Below are positions 54,965-63,450 of a stretch of 64,000 bases of DNA, piece after piece. The notes below the pieces were generated by a model. The model was not told the origin of the DNA. It ran no database searches and worked only from the letters and a program-made list of their open reading frames with translations. The stretch is from Pedobacter sp. MC2016-14 (GTDB lineage Bacteria > Bacteroidota > Bacteroidia > Sphingobacteriales > Sphingobacteriaceae): contig NZ_JAJMPA010000001.1 in the NCBI RefSeq assembly GCF_020991475.1, positions 496,001 to 560,000 on the forward strand. Direction: 5' to 3'. How positions within the stretch are numbered: position 1 is the stretch's first letter; the number at the start of each line of letters is the position of its first letter. The position numbers and the translations under genes were made by a program.

Positions 54965-57499
54965 ATGAATATACTGTCTAGATTAATGAAGGAAAGGTTG
55001 TACAAAGCCTTGTTCTTCTTTTTTCCTATTTTACTTTTTGCCTTTACATTGACTGCACAAACAACATTACCTGCAGGAACTGGTAAAATTACCGCCGTCA
55101 TCAGCGATGCGCAAAATAACCAAACGATCCCTTTTGCTACAGCGCTCCTTCTGAACAGAAGAACAAAAGCGACTGTAAAGGTTGGGCAAACAGATGCAAA
55201 TGGGAACCTGGTGATGACAGGCCTGCCCAATGGTGTTTTTACGTTTAAAATTAGCTATGTGGGCTACCAAACTATGGTTAGAGATTCTGTCTCCATATCT
55301 GCTACTGTACAAAATGTAAATTTTGGGACTGTAAAGATGAAAGCCGCAAAGGGAACAGCCTTAAATGAGGTAACCATTACAGCGCCAAAAAGCACCATGC
55401 AACTGGGTATTGATAAAAAGATTTTCTCTGTAGACCAGAGTTTAGTAAGTGAAGGTGGATCTGCTTCTGATCTTTTACAAAATGTACCTTCTTTGCAAAT
55501 GGATATGGACGGAAACGTGAGCTTACGGGGATCCACCGGCGTAAAAGTGCTAATAGATGGCAAGGCCTCCTTAATTGCGGGGGGCGATGTGGCTCAAATT
55601 CTTCAGTCTATCCCTGCCAGTTCAATTGAATCTGTAGAAGTAATTACCAACCCCTCTTCCAAATATGATGCAGAAGGACAATCCGGAATCATCAATATCG
55701 TACTCAAAAGAAATAAAAAACTTGGGTTAAATGGTTCTGTAGCTTTAACCGCTGGAAACAGGGAGAACTATAATGGGAATACCAATTTGAGTTTTCAAAA
55801 TAGTAAGGTTAATATCTACGGAAATTATGGTTACAAATATGGCAACAGACCTGGTGGAGGTTTTAACAATATCACTTATAAGAACGTACCAACTGGTTCT
55901 TCGGCCTTTACCGAGCAGCTCACAACAGCTTCAAATTTGGACAAAAACCACAATGCAAAAGCAGGAATTGATTACTATGTAACCACGAAAGATATTGTAA
56001 GCCTTTCTGCGGGTTTTAACAGTAGAAACAGCAATGGCAGGGATTTATTAGAGATCAATAGGTATAATGCCCAAGGCGCTGCACTACAATTAAGTAACCG
56101 GATAAATAGCAATAACCGGAGCGGTAATAGTTACGACCTTAATTTAGACTATAGCCATAAGTTTAAACCTCAGCAGGAGCTTACCCTGAACTTCGGATAT
56201 TCTGATGGCATTAATGACAATTATCAGGAGTACAACACAAGCATTTACGTTGACAATGGAATAGCATCCAATTCTGTCCCTGAACTGCTAACCAATGCTA
56301 ACCAGAGCGATAACCATAACTATAACATTCAGGCAGATTATACCATGCCAATGGGCAAATTGGGCAAGCTGGAAAGCGGATATCGCAGTCAGATAAAGTA
56401 TTCCAACAGTTACGTTTTAGCACAAACGTTTAACACCACAACAAATGTACTTGATCAGGATTTTTTGCAGTCCAATACCTTCAGCAGTAAAGACCAGGTG
56501 CATGCCATTTATTTAAATTACCAAAATCAGATCAAGAATTTTGGTTACCAAATAGGTCTGCGTGGGGAATCGGCATCTTTAAATACAATTTCAGGCGCAT
56601 ATAACAGAGCAAACCAATTGGTTTATACACCGGGCAGAATTGCCTACGACCGCATTTACCCAAGCATTTTCCTGACACAGAAATTTGAAGCGGAGCAGCA
56701 GCTTCAACTGAGTTATACCCGCAGGGTGAACCGTCCACGTCCCTGGGATACCAACCCTTTCACAGATTATTCTGATCCTTACAGCTGGCGTCAGGGAAAT
56801 CCAAGTCTGTTACCTGAAGACACGCATTCACTGGAGTTGAGCTATAGCAAATTTTGGAAAAAAATCTCCTTTATTGGAAGTGCTTACAGACGGCAAACCA
56901 ATGATTTGGTGCAACGGATCCGCTCCCGTCCGGATGCAAATGGCGTAATTATCATGATGCCGTACAATTTAACAACAGGTATTAATAACGGATTGGAATT
57001 GATTAGTAAGGTAGAAGTAGTTAAAGCCTGGAATTTTACTGGTAACGTAAACCTGTACCAACGAAAAGTTGATGCCATACCAGCAAATGAACTCGTGCCC
57101 GAAGAAATTCCAGAAAATTCTGGCTTTAGCTATAATGCCAACCTGACCAATAATTTCGTACTGCCTTACGGCATTACGTTACAGATTAAAGGAGAGTATA
57201 CCTCTTCTGAAATCATGGCACAGGGCAAACGCAAAGCGATGTATGGTATTGATGCGGGTGCTAAATACGATTTCCCTAATAAAAAAGCATCATTAAGCTT
57301 AAACGTAAGGGATATTTTTAACACCAAAAAATTCGGTATGACGATTGACGACAACTTCTCCAGCACTGATTTTCAAAGATATATGCAGGGAACTTCTGGA
57401 AATTTAACCTTTTCATATCGCTTTGGAAAGACTACCTTTATGAAAAAACCTAAGAAGCAGGAGGCGCCGGAGATGAGGTCAGACGAGGGTGCTTTCTAA
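54965..57499 (+). CDS. Outer-membrane beta-barrel receptor, TonB-dependent type, copy 1
   Basis: An 844-residue outer-membrane receptor when begun at 54965 (MNILSRLMKERL); an ATG at 54986 is also possible. The signal peptide (LFFFFPILLFAFTLTAQ) is followed by a carboxypeptidase-regulatory-like domain (TAVISDAQNNQTIPFATALLL, KISYVGYQTMVRDSV) and a plug (KKIFSVDQSLVSEGGSASDL, DMDGNVSLRGSTGVKVLIDG, SIESVEVITNPSSKYDAEGQ). The barrel ends with SGNLTFSYRFGK. It is the PF14905-like type that lacks a SusD partner. A basic tail (MKKPKKQEAPEMR) follows the barrel. The next gene is a paralogue 22 bases downstream. Confidence 0.9.
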   Translation: MNILSRLMKERLYKALFFFFPILLFAFTLTAQTTLPAGTGKITAVISDAQNNQTIPFATALLLNRRTKATVKVGQTDANGNLVMTGLPNGVFTFKISYVGYQTMVRDSVSISATVQNVNFGTVKMKAAKGTALNEVTITAPKSTMQLGIDKKIFSVDQSLVSEGGSASDLLQNVPSLQMDMDGNVSLRGSTGVKVLIDGKASLIAGGDVAQILQSIPASSIESVEVITNPSSKYDAEGQSGIINIVLKRNKKLGLNGSVALTAGNRENYNGNTNLSFQNSKVNIYGNYGYKYGNRPGGGFNNITYKNVPTGSSAFTEQLTTASNLDKNHNAKAGIDYYVTTKDIVSLSAGFNSRNSNGRDLLEINRYNAQGAALQLSNRINSNNRSGNSYDLNLDYSHKFKPQQELTLNFGYSDGINDNYQEYNTSIYVDNGIASNSVPELLTNANQSDNHNYNIQADYTMPMGKLGKLESGYRSQIKYSNSYVLAQTFNTTTNVLDQDFLQSNTFSSKDQVHAIYLNYQNQIKNFGYQIGLRGESASLNTISGAYNRANQLVYTPGRIAYDRIYPSIFLTQKFEAEQQLQLSYTRRVNRPRPWDTNPFTDYSDPYSWRQGNPSLLPEDTHSLELSYSKFWKKISFIGSAYRRQTNDLVQRIRSRPDANGVIIMMPYNLTTGINNGLELISKVEVVKAWNFTGNVNLYQRKVDAIPANELVPEEIPENSGFSYNANLTNNFVLPYGITLQIKGEYTSSEIMAQGKRKAMYGIDAGAKYDFPNKKASLSLNVRDIFNTKKFGMTIDDNFSSTDFQRYMQGTSGNLTFSYRFGKTTFMKKPKKQEAPEMRSDEGAF

Positions 57500-57521
57500 G
57501 CGTTTATAAACTAAAACTAAA

Positions 57522-59939
57522 TTGAAGCCAAAACTCATCTTTTTTATCGTCCTCAACTTTCTTTTCTGCCTTAAAACCGCAGAGCGCAGTTTTGCCGCTT
57601 TAGCTGCCCCACTATTGGAAAAAGGAGTAATTTCTGGTAAAGTGGTAGAAGAAGTTGGCGCATTACCAGTGCCCTCTGCTGTAGTTGCATTGTATGTTCA
57701 AAATGCAGAGCAACCGCTTTTTACGACAGCAACGGACGAGAATGGCGATTTTAAATTTAATGCATTAAAACCAGGTCTGTATAGAATTAAGGTAAGCTAC
57801 GTTGGATTTGTTCCTCTGATTGTAAACGAGATTCTATTGAATGCCAAGACCATGGAAAGAGGGCTTGGCAGTTTAAAACTTAGTAGTGATCAAAACAATT
57901 TATCGGAAGTTACCATTACCGTGGCCAAACCGATCATAGAATTTGGTGCAGATATGATTACTTACAACGTTGGGCAGTCTATACTGGCAGAGGGCAGCAC
58001 AGCGGCAGACTTGCTTAAAGAGGTACCAATGGTGCAGGTGGATATTGAGGGAAATGCAACCATTGCCGGAAAAAGGAGTACGCGCATTTTTATTGATGGA
58101 AAACCATCTGATTACATGACTTCTAATATCTCAGATTTACTAAGCGTGCTCCCATCAGATGCTATTGAGAAAATTGAAGTCATGACCAACCCACCGAGCA
58201 AATACTCGGGTGATGGTGAGGGCATCATCAACATCGTTTTAAAAAAAGGTTTCAAGATCGGTTTTAACGGTAATGCAGGTATCACTTCGGGCATTCAGGG
58301 AAATGCCAATGCCAATACCAATATGTCTTATAAGGCCAGGACCTATTCTCTAAATGGAAGTGCCGCTTTCAAAAGAAACGTAAACCGGAGCACCAATTCT
58401 TCACTTAGGGAGAACTTTTCTGCAGATACCACTTCTTACAACGATCAGTATACCACAAGTAAAAATGAAAGTACCGGAGGTAATTATAGAGCGGCGCTGG
58501 ACTGGGATATCACACCAAAAAAGAATCTTCGGGTCTCTACCAACTTTAACAACAACAATAGTAACAATCATTCCGAAAATACCTTTAATTTTTTAAACGA
58601 AGCAAAAGAACTATCCAGAATTCGTGAACAGGTAAATACCGGAAATGGCAGCAGTAAAAGCTTTGTATTTAATGCCGATTATGAGGTGCAGCTAGATACC
58701 GGTGGCGCAAAACTAGCTATGGGTATTACTTTTAACACAGGAGGAAACCAAAGTTACCGCTTACTTGACCGTGCATATACCTATCCCACTGTATCAAGCC
58801 CTTTTTTACAAGAAAACAACAACGATGTAGGCAATACAGGTTTAACTTTTAACCTTGATTTTGATAAGCGTGTTTTTAAAAAGAGAGATTTAATAGAGCT
58901 GGGCCTACAGTATAATTTTAGAAGGAACGACAATGACATGCTGGTGCAGAAATATGACTTTTCAGAACAGGCCTACTTGATAGACCCTGGCCTAACTAAT
59001 CAATTTTTGTACAATGAGCATATCTTTTCGGGATACGGATCTTACAATTACAAGAAAGACGGCTGGGGTGTAAAAACAGGTATAAGGGCAGAATTGACAG
59101 ATGTAACGTTTGATCTTAGCACAGGTGACGCCTACAATGTAAAGCCCTACTTAAGTTTGTTTCCAAATATTTCTTTGAACAGGTTTTTCAGGAAACGATA
59201 TACTATTGGCGCTACTTACAGTATTCGCATTAACAGGCCAAGAGAAAACACTTTAAATCCGCAAATTAACAATACAGACTCCTTGAATATTTCCTTTGGA
59301 AACCCAAACCTTTCTCCGGCGTATACGCATCAGATGGACCTGAGTTTTGGAGTTTTTGGAGAGAAATGGTCTTTTACCCCGCGCCTTTCCTATTCCACCA
59401 GTCGTGGTGTGATAGAACGGTTCAGAACCGTAGTTGGCGAAATTTCAGAAACGACCTATGACAACGTAGGCACCAATAACTCTCTTTCTTTAATTTTAAT
59501 TGGTAATTACCGACCTACTAAAACCATTTCTGCGAATGGAAATTTCAGTGTAATCCAAACCGATTACACCTCTAAATTAAACGCCGCATTAAATAGGAAT
59601 GGCATAAGTTTACGTGGAAAAGCAGGTTTGTCCATGCAACTTCCCTTAAAGACAGCTTTTGAGGCTAACTTAAATTATGCCAACAACATCAATGCACAGG
59701 GACGCAGCAAGGGGAATATGACCACAGGCTTTGCTGCAAGAAAAATGTTCCTTAAAAACCGCCTTAATGCCCGGGTTAATATTAGTGACCCTTTTGGACG
59801 CAGAAACAACCGTATATTTAGTGAAGGTATTAACTTTAGACAGGACAACTATTCTACCAGCAATACCAGTAACGTTACCTTCAGCTTAAACTACAGGTTT
59901 ACAAAGATCAAGAAGCTCGTAGTTCCACCACCAAAGTAG
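57522..59939 (+). CDS. Outer-membrane beta-barrel receptor, TonB-dependent type, copy 2 (TTG start)
   Basis: An 805-residue paralogue of the gene upstream. The reading frame has a stop at 57507-57509 and no ATG before the signal peptide, so the start is TTG at 57522, giving a normal signal (LIFFIVLNFLFCLKTAERSF). It has the same domains: regulatory-like (VALYVQNAEQPLFTTATDENG, RIKVSYVGFVPLIVNEI), plug (DMITYNVGQSILAEGSTAAD, EGNATIAGKRSTRIFIDG, AIEKIEVMTNPPSKYSGDGE) and barrel, ending NVTFSLNYRFTKIKK. Substrate unknown; tandem copies suggest duplication with divergence. It should be translated from the same transcript as copy 1. Confidence 0.88.
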   Translation: MKPKLIFFIVLNFLFCLKTAERSFAALAAPLLEKGVISGKVVEEVGALPVPSAVVALYVQNAEQPLFTTATDENGDFKFNALKPGLYRIKVSYVGFVPLIVNEILLNAKTMERGLGSLKLSSDQNNLSEVTITVAKPIIEFGADMITYNVGQSILAEGSTAADLLKEVPMVQVDIEGNATIAGKRSTRIFIDGKPSDYMTSNISDLLSVLPSDAIEKIEVMTNPPSKYSGDGEGIINIVLKKGFKIGFNGNAGITSGIQGNANANTNMSYKARTYSLNGSAAFKRNVNRSTNSSLRENFSADTTSYNDQYTTSKNESTGGNYRAALDWDITPKKNLRVSTNFNNNNSNNHSENTFNFLNEAKELSRIREQVNTGNGSSKSFVFNADYEVQLDTGGAKLAMGITFNTGGNQSYRLLDRAYTYPTVSSPFLQENNNDVGNTGLTFNLDFDKRVFKKRDLIELGLQYNFRRNDNDMLVQKYDFSEQAYLIDPGLTNQFLYNEHIFSGYGSYNYKKDGWGVKTGIRAELTDVTFDLSTGDAYNVKPYLSLFPNISLNRFFRKRYTIGATYSIRINRPRENTLNPQINNTDSLNISFGNPNLSPAYTHQMDLSFGVFGEKWSFTPRLSYSTSRGVIERFRTVVGEISETTYDNVGTNNSLSLILIGNYRPTKTISANGNFSVIQTDYTSKLNAALNRNGISLRGKAGLSMQLPLKTAFEANLNYANNINAQGRSKGNMTTGFAARKMFLKNRLNARVNISDPFGRRNNRIFSEGINFRQDNYSTSNTSNVTFSLNYRFTKIKKLVVPPPK

Positions 59940-59951
59940 ACTAAGAATTTA

Positions 59952-59959
59952 TATCTTTG
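59952..59959 (+). promoter_or_regulatory. Putative -7 element ahead of plsC-like gene
   Basis: TATCTTTG is a perfect TAnnTTTG element with its last G 9 bases before the ATG at 59968. It allows independent transcription from the tandem receptor genes. Confidence 0.45.
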
Positions 59960-59967
59960 GATTAGCT

Positions 59968-60729
59968 ATGAAAAAGTTTTTCGGGTATTTTTTTACGCCT
60001 ATATTTTATTTCTTCTTTTTTTTGACACTGATCGTTTTCCAGCCTATACAATGGATTTGCTATCGGTTTTTGGGCTATAAAGCGCACAAGGTTTCTGTTG
60101 ATTTGCTGAATTTCTTTTTAACCTATTGCGACCTGTTTTTAGGCAGTTCTGTCACTTTTATTAACGAACATCATTTGCCGGCAGGTAAACCCATCATATT
60201 TGTCGCTAACCACCAAAGCATGTACGACATTCCGGGAATTATCTGGTTTTTAAGAAAACATCATGTAAAATTTATTTCAAAAATTGAATTGACAAAGGGA
60301 ATTCCTTCTATTTCTTTTAATTTAAAATATGGTGGTGGCGCTAACATAGACCGGAAGGACAGCAAACAGGCTGTGGTAGAGATCTTGAAATTAGGCAGAA
60401 GAATGAAGGAAAACAATTGGGGTGCTGCGATATTTCCCGAAGGTACACGTGCTAAAGATGGAAAGATAAAACCATTTCAGGTTGGCGGAATCGCTACGTT
60501 GTTGAAATCCGTCCCGGATGCCCTTATTGTACCTATTGCTATTGAAAATTCCTGGCAATTAGTCAGGCATGGAATGTTTCCATTAAGCTGTGGCGAGAAA
60601 CTGCGCTGGACGGTACTTCCCGCAATAGATAAAACCGGGAAAAACGCAGAAGAAATTACACTGGAAGCTGAGCATGCAATTTGCACAGTATTAAAACAAC
60701 CGCTACGGGTTCCAGAACCCAAGAACTAG
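59968..60729 (+). CDS. plsC: 1-acyl-sn-glycerol-3-phosphate acyltransferase
   Basis: This membrane-bound enzyme adds the second acyl chain to make phosphatidic acid. The 253-residue protein has a hydrophobic N-terminus (FFTPIFYFFFFLTLIVFQPIQ). The acyltransferase motif I is NHQSMYD (H-x4-D), motif II is around FISKIELTKGIPSISF, motif III is FPEGTRAKDGKIKPFQVGG, and motif IV is VPIAIENSW. All catalytic residues are present. It follows the two receptors and is convergent with the LytTR regulator gene, 15 bases away. Confidence 0.93.
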   Translation: MKKFFGYFFTPIFYFFFFLTLIVFQPIQWICYRFLGYKAHKVSVDLLNFFLTYCDLFLGSSVTFINEHHLPAGKPIIFVANHQSMYDIPGIIWFLRKHHVKFISKIELTKGIPSISFNLKYGGGANIDRKDSKQAVVEILKLGRRMKENNWGAAIFPEGTRAKDGKIKPFQVGGIATLLKSVPDALIVPIAIENSWQLVRHGMFPLSCGEKLRWTVLPAIDKTGKNAEEITLEAEHAICTVLKQPLRVPEPKN

Positions 60730-60744
60730 TTATCGATATAACAA

Positions 60745-61494
60745 TTAAATATTTTTCTGCTCAATACGCTTAAAAAACTCTTCTCTGTAGGTGTCACCTA
60801 CGGGAATAACCTTGCCGCAAATTGTAATTCTGCTGCGCTCTATGCTTTCTATTTTGTCAAAGGCAATAATATAAGATTTATGAACACGGATAAACTGCGC
60901 TGATGGCAGCGTTTCTTCCATCTTTTTCATGTTTTGCAGGGTAATGATCCGCTCCGTTTTGGTAAAAATTGAAATGTAATCTTTTAATCCTTCAATATAT
61001 AAAACGTCTTCAAGCTGTATCTTTTGAATCTTATGTTCAGTTTTTACAAAAATAAAATCCTGAATTGGTTGTGAAGTGGAAGAGAATGGAGCAGAGCTAA
61101 GGATTTGCTGAGGCGCTTCTGCTGGCTCTGCAACTTTTAACTTATTATTGACCTTCTCTGCTGCTTTATAAAAACGATCAAAAGCAATTGGTTTTAATAA
61201 ATAATCAGATACATTGAGGTCATAGCTTTCCAGTGCATATTCAGAATACGCAGTGGTTAATATGTAACACGCTTTGTCACCTGCTATTTTTAAAAATTGA
61301 ATACCGGTTAGCTCAGACATTTGCACATCCAGAAATACCAGGTCAATACCGCCGGCCTGAACCAATTGTAAGGCCTCAATTGGGTTTTCTGTACGTTTAA
61401 CCAATTCTAAAAAGGGCACTTTACTTATGTAATCTTCAATGATATCCAATGCCAAAGGTTCATCATCTACGGCTATGCATTTTAACTTTATCAT
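60745..61494 (-). CDS. LytTR-type response regulator
   Basis: A 249-residue response regulator with a receiver domain (KCIAVDDEPLALDIIEDYIS, phospho-acceptor aspartate in DLVFLDVQMSELTGIQFLKI, and KPIAFDRFYKA). A Ser/Pro-rich linker (EAPQQILSSAPFSSTSQP) leads to a LytTR DNA-binding domain (DFIFVKTEHKIQKIQLEDVLYIEGLKDY, MKKMEETLPSAQFIRVHKSYIIAF, IPVGDTYREEFFKRIE). It is encoded with the sensor kinase, the start overlapping the kinase stop by four bases. LytTR proteins bind direct repeats, and a GGCATTT repeat lies just upstream of the pair. Confidence 0.95.
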   Translation of the reverse strand: MIKLKCIAVDDEPLALDIIEDYISKVPFLELVKRTENPIEALQLVQAGGIDLVFLDVQMSELTGIQFLKIAGDKACYILTTAYSEYALESYDLNVSDYLLKPIAFDRFYKAAEKVNNKLKVAEPAEAPQQILSSAPFSSTSQPIQDFIFVKTEHKIQKIQLEDVLYIEGLKDYISIFTKTERIITLQNMKKMEETLPSAQFIRVHKSYIIAFDKIESIERSRITICGKVIPVGDTYREEFFKRIEQKNI

Positions 61495-62525
61495 ATGTCA
61501 ATCATCAGTTCGCTGGTGTAATGTGTTTGCGAATTTACAATATTTAATTTATACCTTTCAGGATAGAGCAGCTGTAACCTTCGTTCAACATTATTGAGGC
61601 CAACGCCCCCTACCATATCTTTATTACTTTCTTTCTTTTTATTGCGGATGCTGAAATGCAGTATTTTCTGATTGGCAATCAAGTTGATCTGAATAGGATC
61701 AGAAGGGTCGTTAGCCACACCATGTTTAAATGCATTCTCAACAAATGATATCAAAATCAATGGCACAATTTGCTGATTATCTATCTCTCCATTTAAGTTC
61801 ATAATGATTGCAGCACCATCTTTAAAACGCAGTTTTTGCAATTCTATATAACTCTGAACATATTCTATTTCTTTACTCAAAGACACCCACCTATCGTTAC
61901 TTTCATAGATCATATACCGCATAATTTCTGAAAGCTTAAGGATCGCATCAGCGGTTTTATCTGATTTTTGATAAGCCAGTGAATAGATGTTATTAAGCGA
62001 GTTGAAAAGAAAATGAGGATTAAGCTGAGATTTAAGGAACTGCAATTCCATGTCCTTTTTTTCACTCTCCAGATCCCGCTGTACACGATCATTACTAAAC
62101 CAATCTACGGCAAATCGGATAAGCGTACTTACAACCACAAAAAATCCGGACATAAATATAGCCCTCAATACATAAGAGACAATATTTACCGGCACAAGGC
62201 TTTTGCTGTCTGGCATATAATCCAGCAGCACCAATTCACTATTTAAACTTGCAAGTACGGTTTTAACTACTGTCATACTCACGATGAGCATGCTAATCGA
62301 AGCAACATATAGCCCGTACTTTTTTTGCTCTTTAATGAGCTGTGGTACTAAAAGCGTGTAATTGATGTAAAAGATGGAGATATTAATGAGACCATAATAC
62401 CCAAATAGCACGAAAAGATCGTATCCTGTCCAACTAAATTTAGAATTAAAGATGCTGATTGCGCAAATGATAAAGATGAACAACCAAAATATAAAGTGTA
62501 CGACAAAAGGGGCTTTACTCTTCAT
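61491..62525 (-). CDS. LytS/YehU-type sensor histidine kinase
   Basis: A 344-residue membrane histidine kinase. Four helices occupy the N-terminal half (FVVHFIFWLFIFIICAISIF, LFVLFGYYGLINISIFYINYTLL, LYVASISMLIVSMTVVKTVL, AIFMSGFFVVVSTLIRFAV). The His_kinase core contains MELQFLKSQLNPHFLFNSLNNIY with the phospho-histidine, ILKLSEIMRYMIYES and the ATP-binding part VPLILISFVENAFKHGV and GGVGLNNVERRLQLLYPE. There is no obvious periplasmic sensing domain, so the helices themselves may sense the signal. It is the first gene of the two-component pair and is divergent from a small peptide gene. Confidence 0.94.
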   Translation of the reverse strand: MKSKAPFVVHFIFWLFIFIICAISIFNSKFSWTGYDLFVLFGYYGLINISIFYINYTLLVPQLIKEQKKYGLYVASISMLIVSMTVVKTVLASLNSELVLLDYMPDSKSLVPVNIVSYVLRAIFMSGFFVVVSTLIRFAVDWFSNDRVQRDLESEKKDMELQFLKSQLNPHFLFNSLNNIYSLAYQKSDKTADAILKLSEIMRYMIYESNDRWVSLSKEIEYVQSYIELQKLRFKDGAAIIMNLNGEIDNQQIVPLILISFVENAFKHGVANDPSDPIQINLIANQKILHFSIRNKKKESNKDMVGGVGLNNVERRLQLLYPERYKLNIVNSQTHYTSELMIDI

Positions 62526-62560
62526 TATGAAAATTACGCAGATTCAATTTTAGCGGCAGC

Positions 62561-62583
62561 GGCATTTCGACGAACGGGCATTT
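62561..62583. promoter_or_regulatory. Candidate LytTR binding direct repeat
   Basis: GGCATTT occurs at 62561-62567 and again at 62577-62583, 16 bases apart, in the divergent region between the kinase and the small peptide gene. LytTR regulators bind direct repeats, and the E. coli LytTR regulator YpdB recognises a motif that begins GGCATTT, as I recall. This is a candidate operator. Confidence 0.45.
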
Positions 62584-62759
62584 TTCTTCTACCAACTGTT
62601 TCCACTACACAAAACTATAGATTTTGGGGCGTTTATCTACAATTATTTGTGCTTGGTCTAAAATAGTTTAGCATAATAATAGTATTCGTTCTATTTGTAT
62701 CATGAAGCAGCGCAGAGCGAGCTTTCTAGAAAAAAATATAGTAATTAAAAACAAAAAAT

Positions 62760-62936
62760 ATGAAAAGGTTATCCAACATTTCGCCATTTATACTTTTATT
62801 GATACCAGTATTTGTTATGATGATCTTTACATTTACAAGTAGCATTCAACAGCATAACAGCACAGAAGAGAACGCAATGAAGACCAGCTTTCAGGCGCCT
62901 TCCCTATCAAAAATAACCGCAGCTATCGTTAAATAG
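62760..62936 (+). CDS. Small 58-residue membrane or secreted peptide
   Basis: A short frame from ATG 62760 to TAG 62936. The N-terminus is basic with a hydrophobic helix (NISPFILLLIPVFVMMIFTF), followed by a polar tail (SSIQQHNSTEENAMKTSFQA and a C-terminal SKITAAIVK). This fits either a single-pass membrane peptide or a small precursor. It is divergent from the LytTR two-component genes, is preceded by an A-rich leader typical of Bacteroidota starts, and is closed 24 bases later by a strong terminator. No family is recognised. The bounded transcription unit supports a real gene; no comparison to other genomes was possible. Confidence 0.6.
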   Translation: MKRLSNISPFILLLIPVFVMMIFTFTSSIQQHNSTEENAMKTSFQAPSLSKITAAIVK

Positions 62937-62959
62937 CGATTACAAGCTGTACCGAACTG

Positions 62960-62982
62960 AAAGCCCGCCAAGGGCTTTTTTT
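62960..62982 (+). terminator. Rho-independent terminator after the small peptide gene
   Basis: AAAGCCC (62960-62966) and GGGCTTT form a stem around GCCAA, with a run of seven T. It closes the unit that includes the 58-residue peptide gene. Confidence 0.8.
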
Positions 62983-63383
62983 ATGCCCTTATGTAAGCAA
63001 AACTTTATCATACCTGCTGTACTAAAATTTGTGTCTTGTTGCAGCACTGACTACATTATGATTAGCCTATCACTAAGGTATCATAACGGGGGCTTGCCAG
63101 ACTATACCCAGAGATTCGTTCAGGAATCATAGTAGTATAAACCGGGGTTTAACCAGCCTTCTACCGGGGTTCAGCTAGGGTATGGCCAGCTAGCTAACTG
63201 GCTTAACAATGGTTTGACTTAGTCTTTACTAGTCCCCATAGTACTTGATTCCCTCGGCTGGACACCTTTTTTTATACTTTTATCGCATCTTAACTCCCCT
63301 TGACCTCCCCTAAAACACATTTCTATATTTATTGAATGTCTATTTTTTCTGTGTCAATTTATATTTATTCAGGTAATTTAAAC

Positions 63384-63421
63384 GCAAAAGCCCGGTTGAA
63401 AAAATCAACCGGGCTTTTTGC
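63384..63421 (-). terminator. Rho-independent terminator after sdhB (may work both ways)
   Basis: GCAAAAGCCCGGTTGA and TCAACCGGGCTTTTTGC form a 16-base perfect stem around AAAAA, flanked by A- and T-runs, 30 bases beyond the sdhB stop. Stem symmetry permits termination from either side. Confidence 0.9.
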
Positions 63422-63450
63422 TTATATCCTTGTCTCGAGCTATAAATTTA

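Larger units (their letters stand above)
62937..63450. other. 514-base region without a convincing gene, with palindromes and repeats
   Basis: Apart from two terminators, this spacer holds no reading frame I trust. It contains a two-base-centred palindrome, TAAACCGGGGTTTA (63138-63151), and two copies of ACCGGGGTT at 63141-63149 and 63163-63171, 22 bases apart. It also contains an inverted repeat GCCAG/CTGGC (63185-63189, 63198-63202) around AGCTAGCT, and GACTTAGTC. GC content is locally higher than in flanking spacers. It may hold regulatory sites or a structured RNA; neither is shown. Confidence 0.6.

Noticed and set aside
54965-59939. A polysaccharide utilisation locus
   Set aside because: The two receptors are of the stand-alone beta-barrel type. 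There is no SusD-like lipoprotein, glycoside hydrolase or sulfatase in the window.
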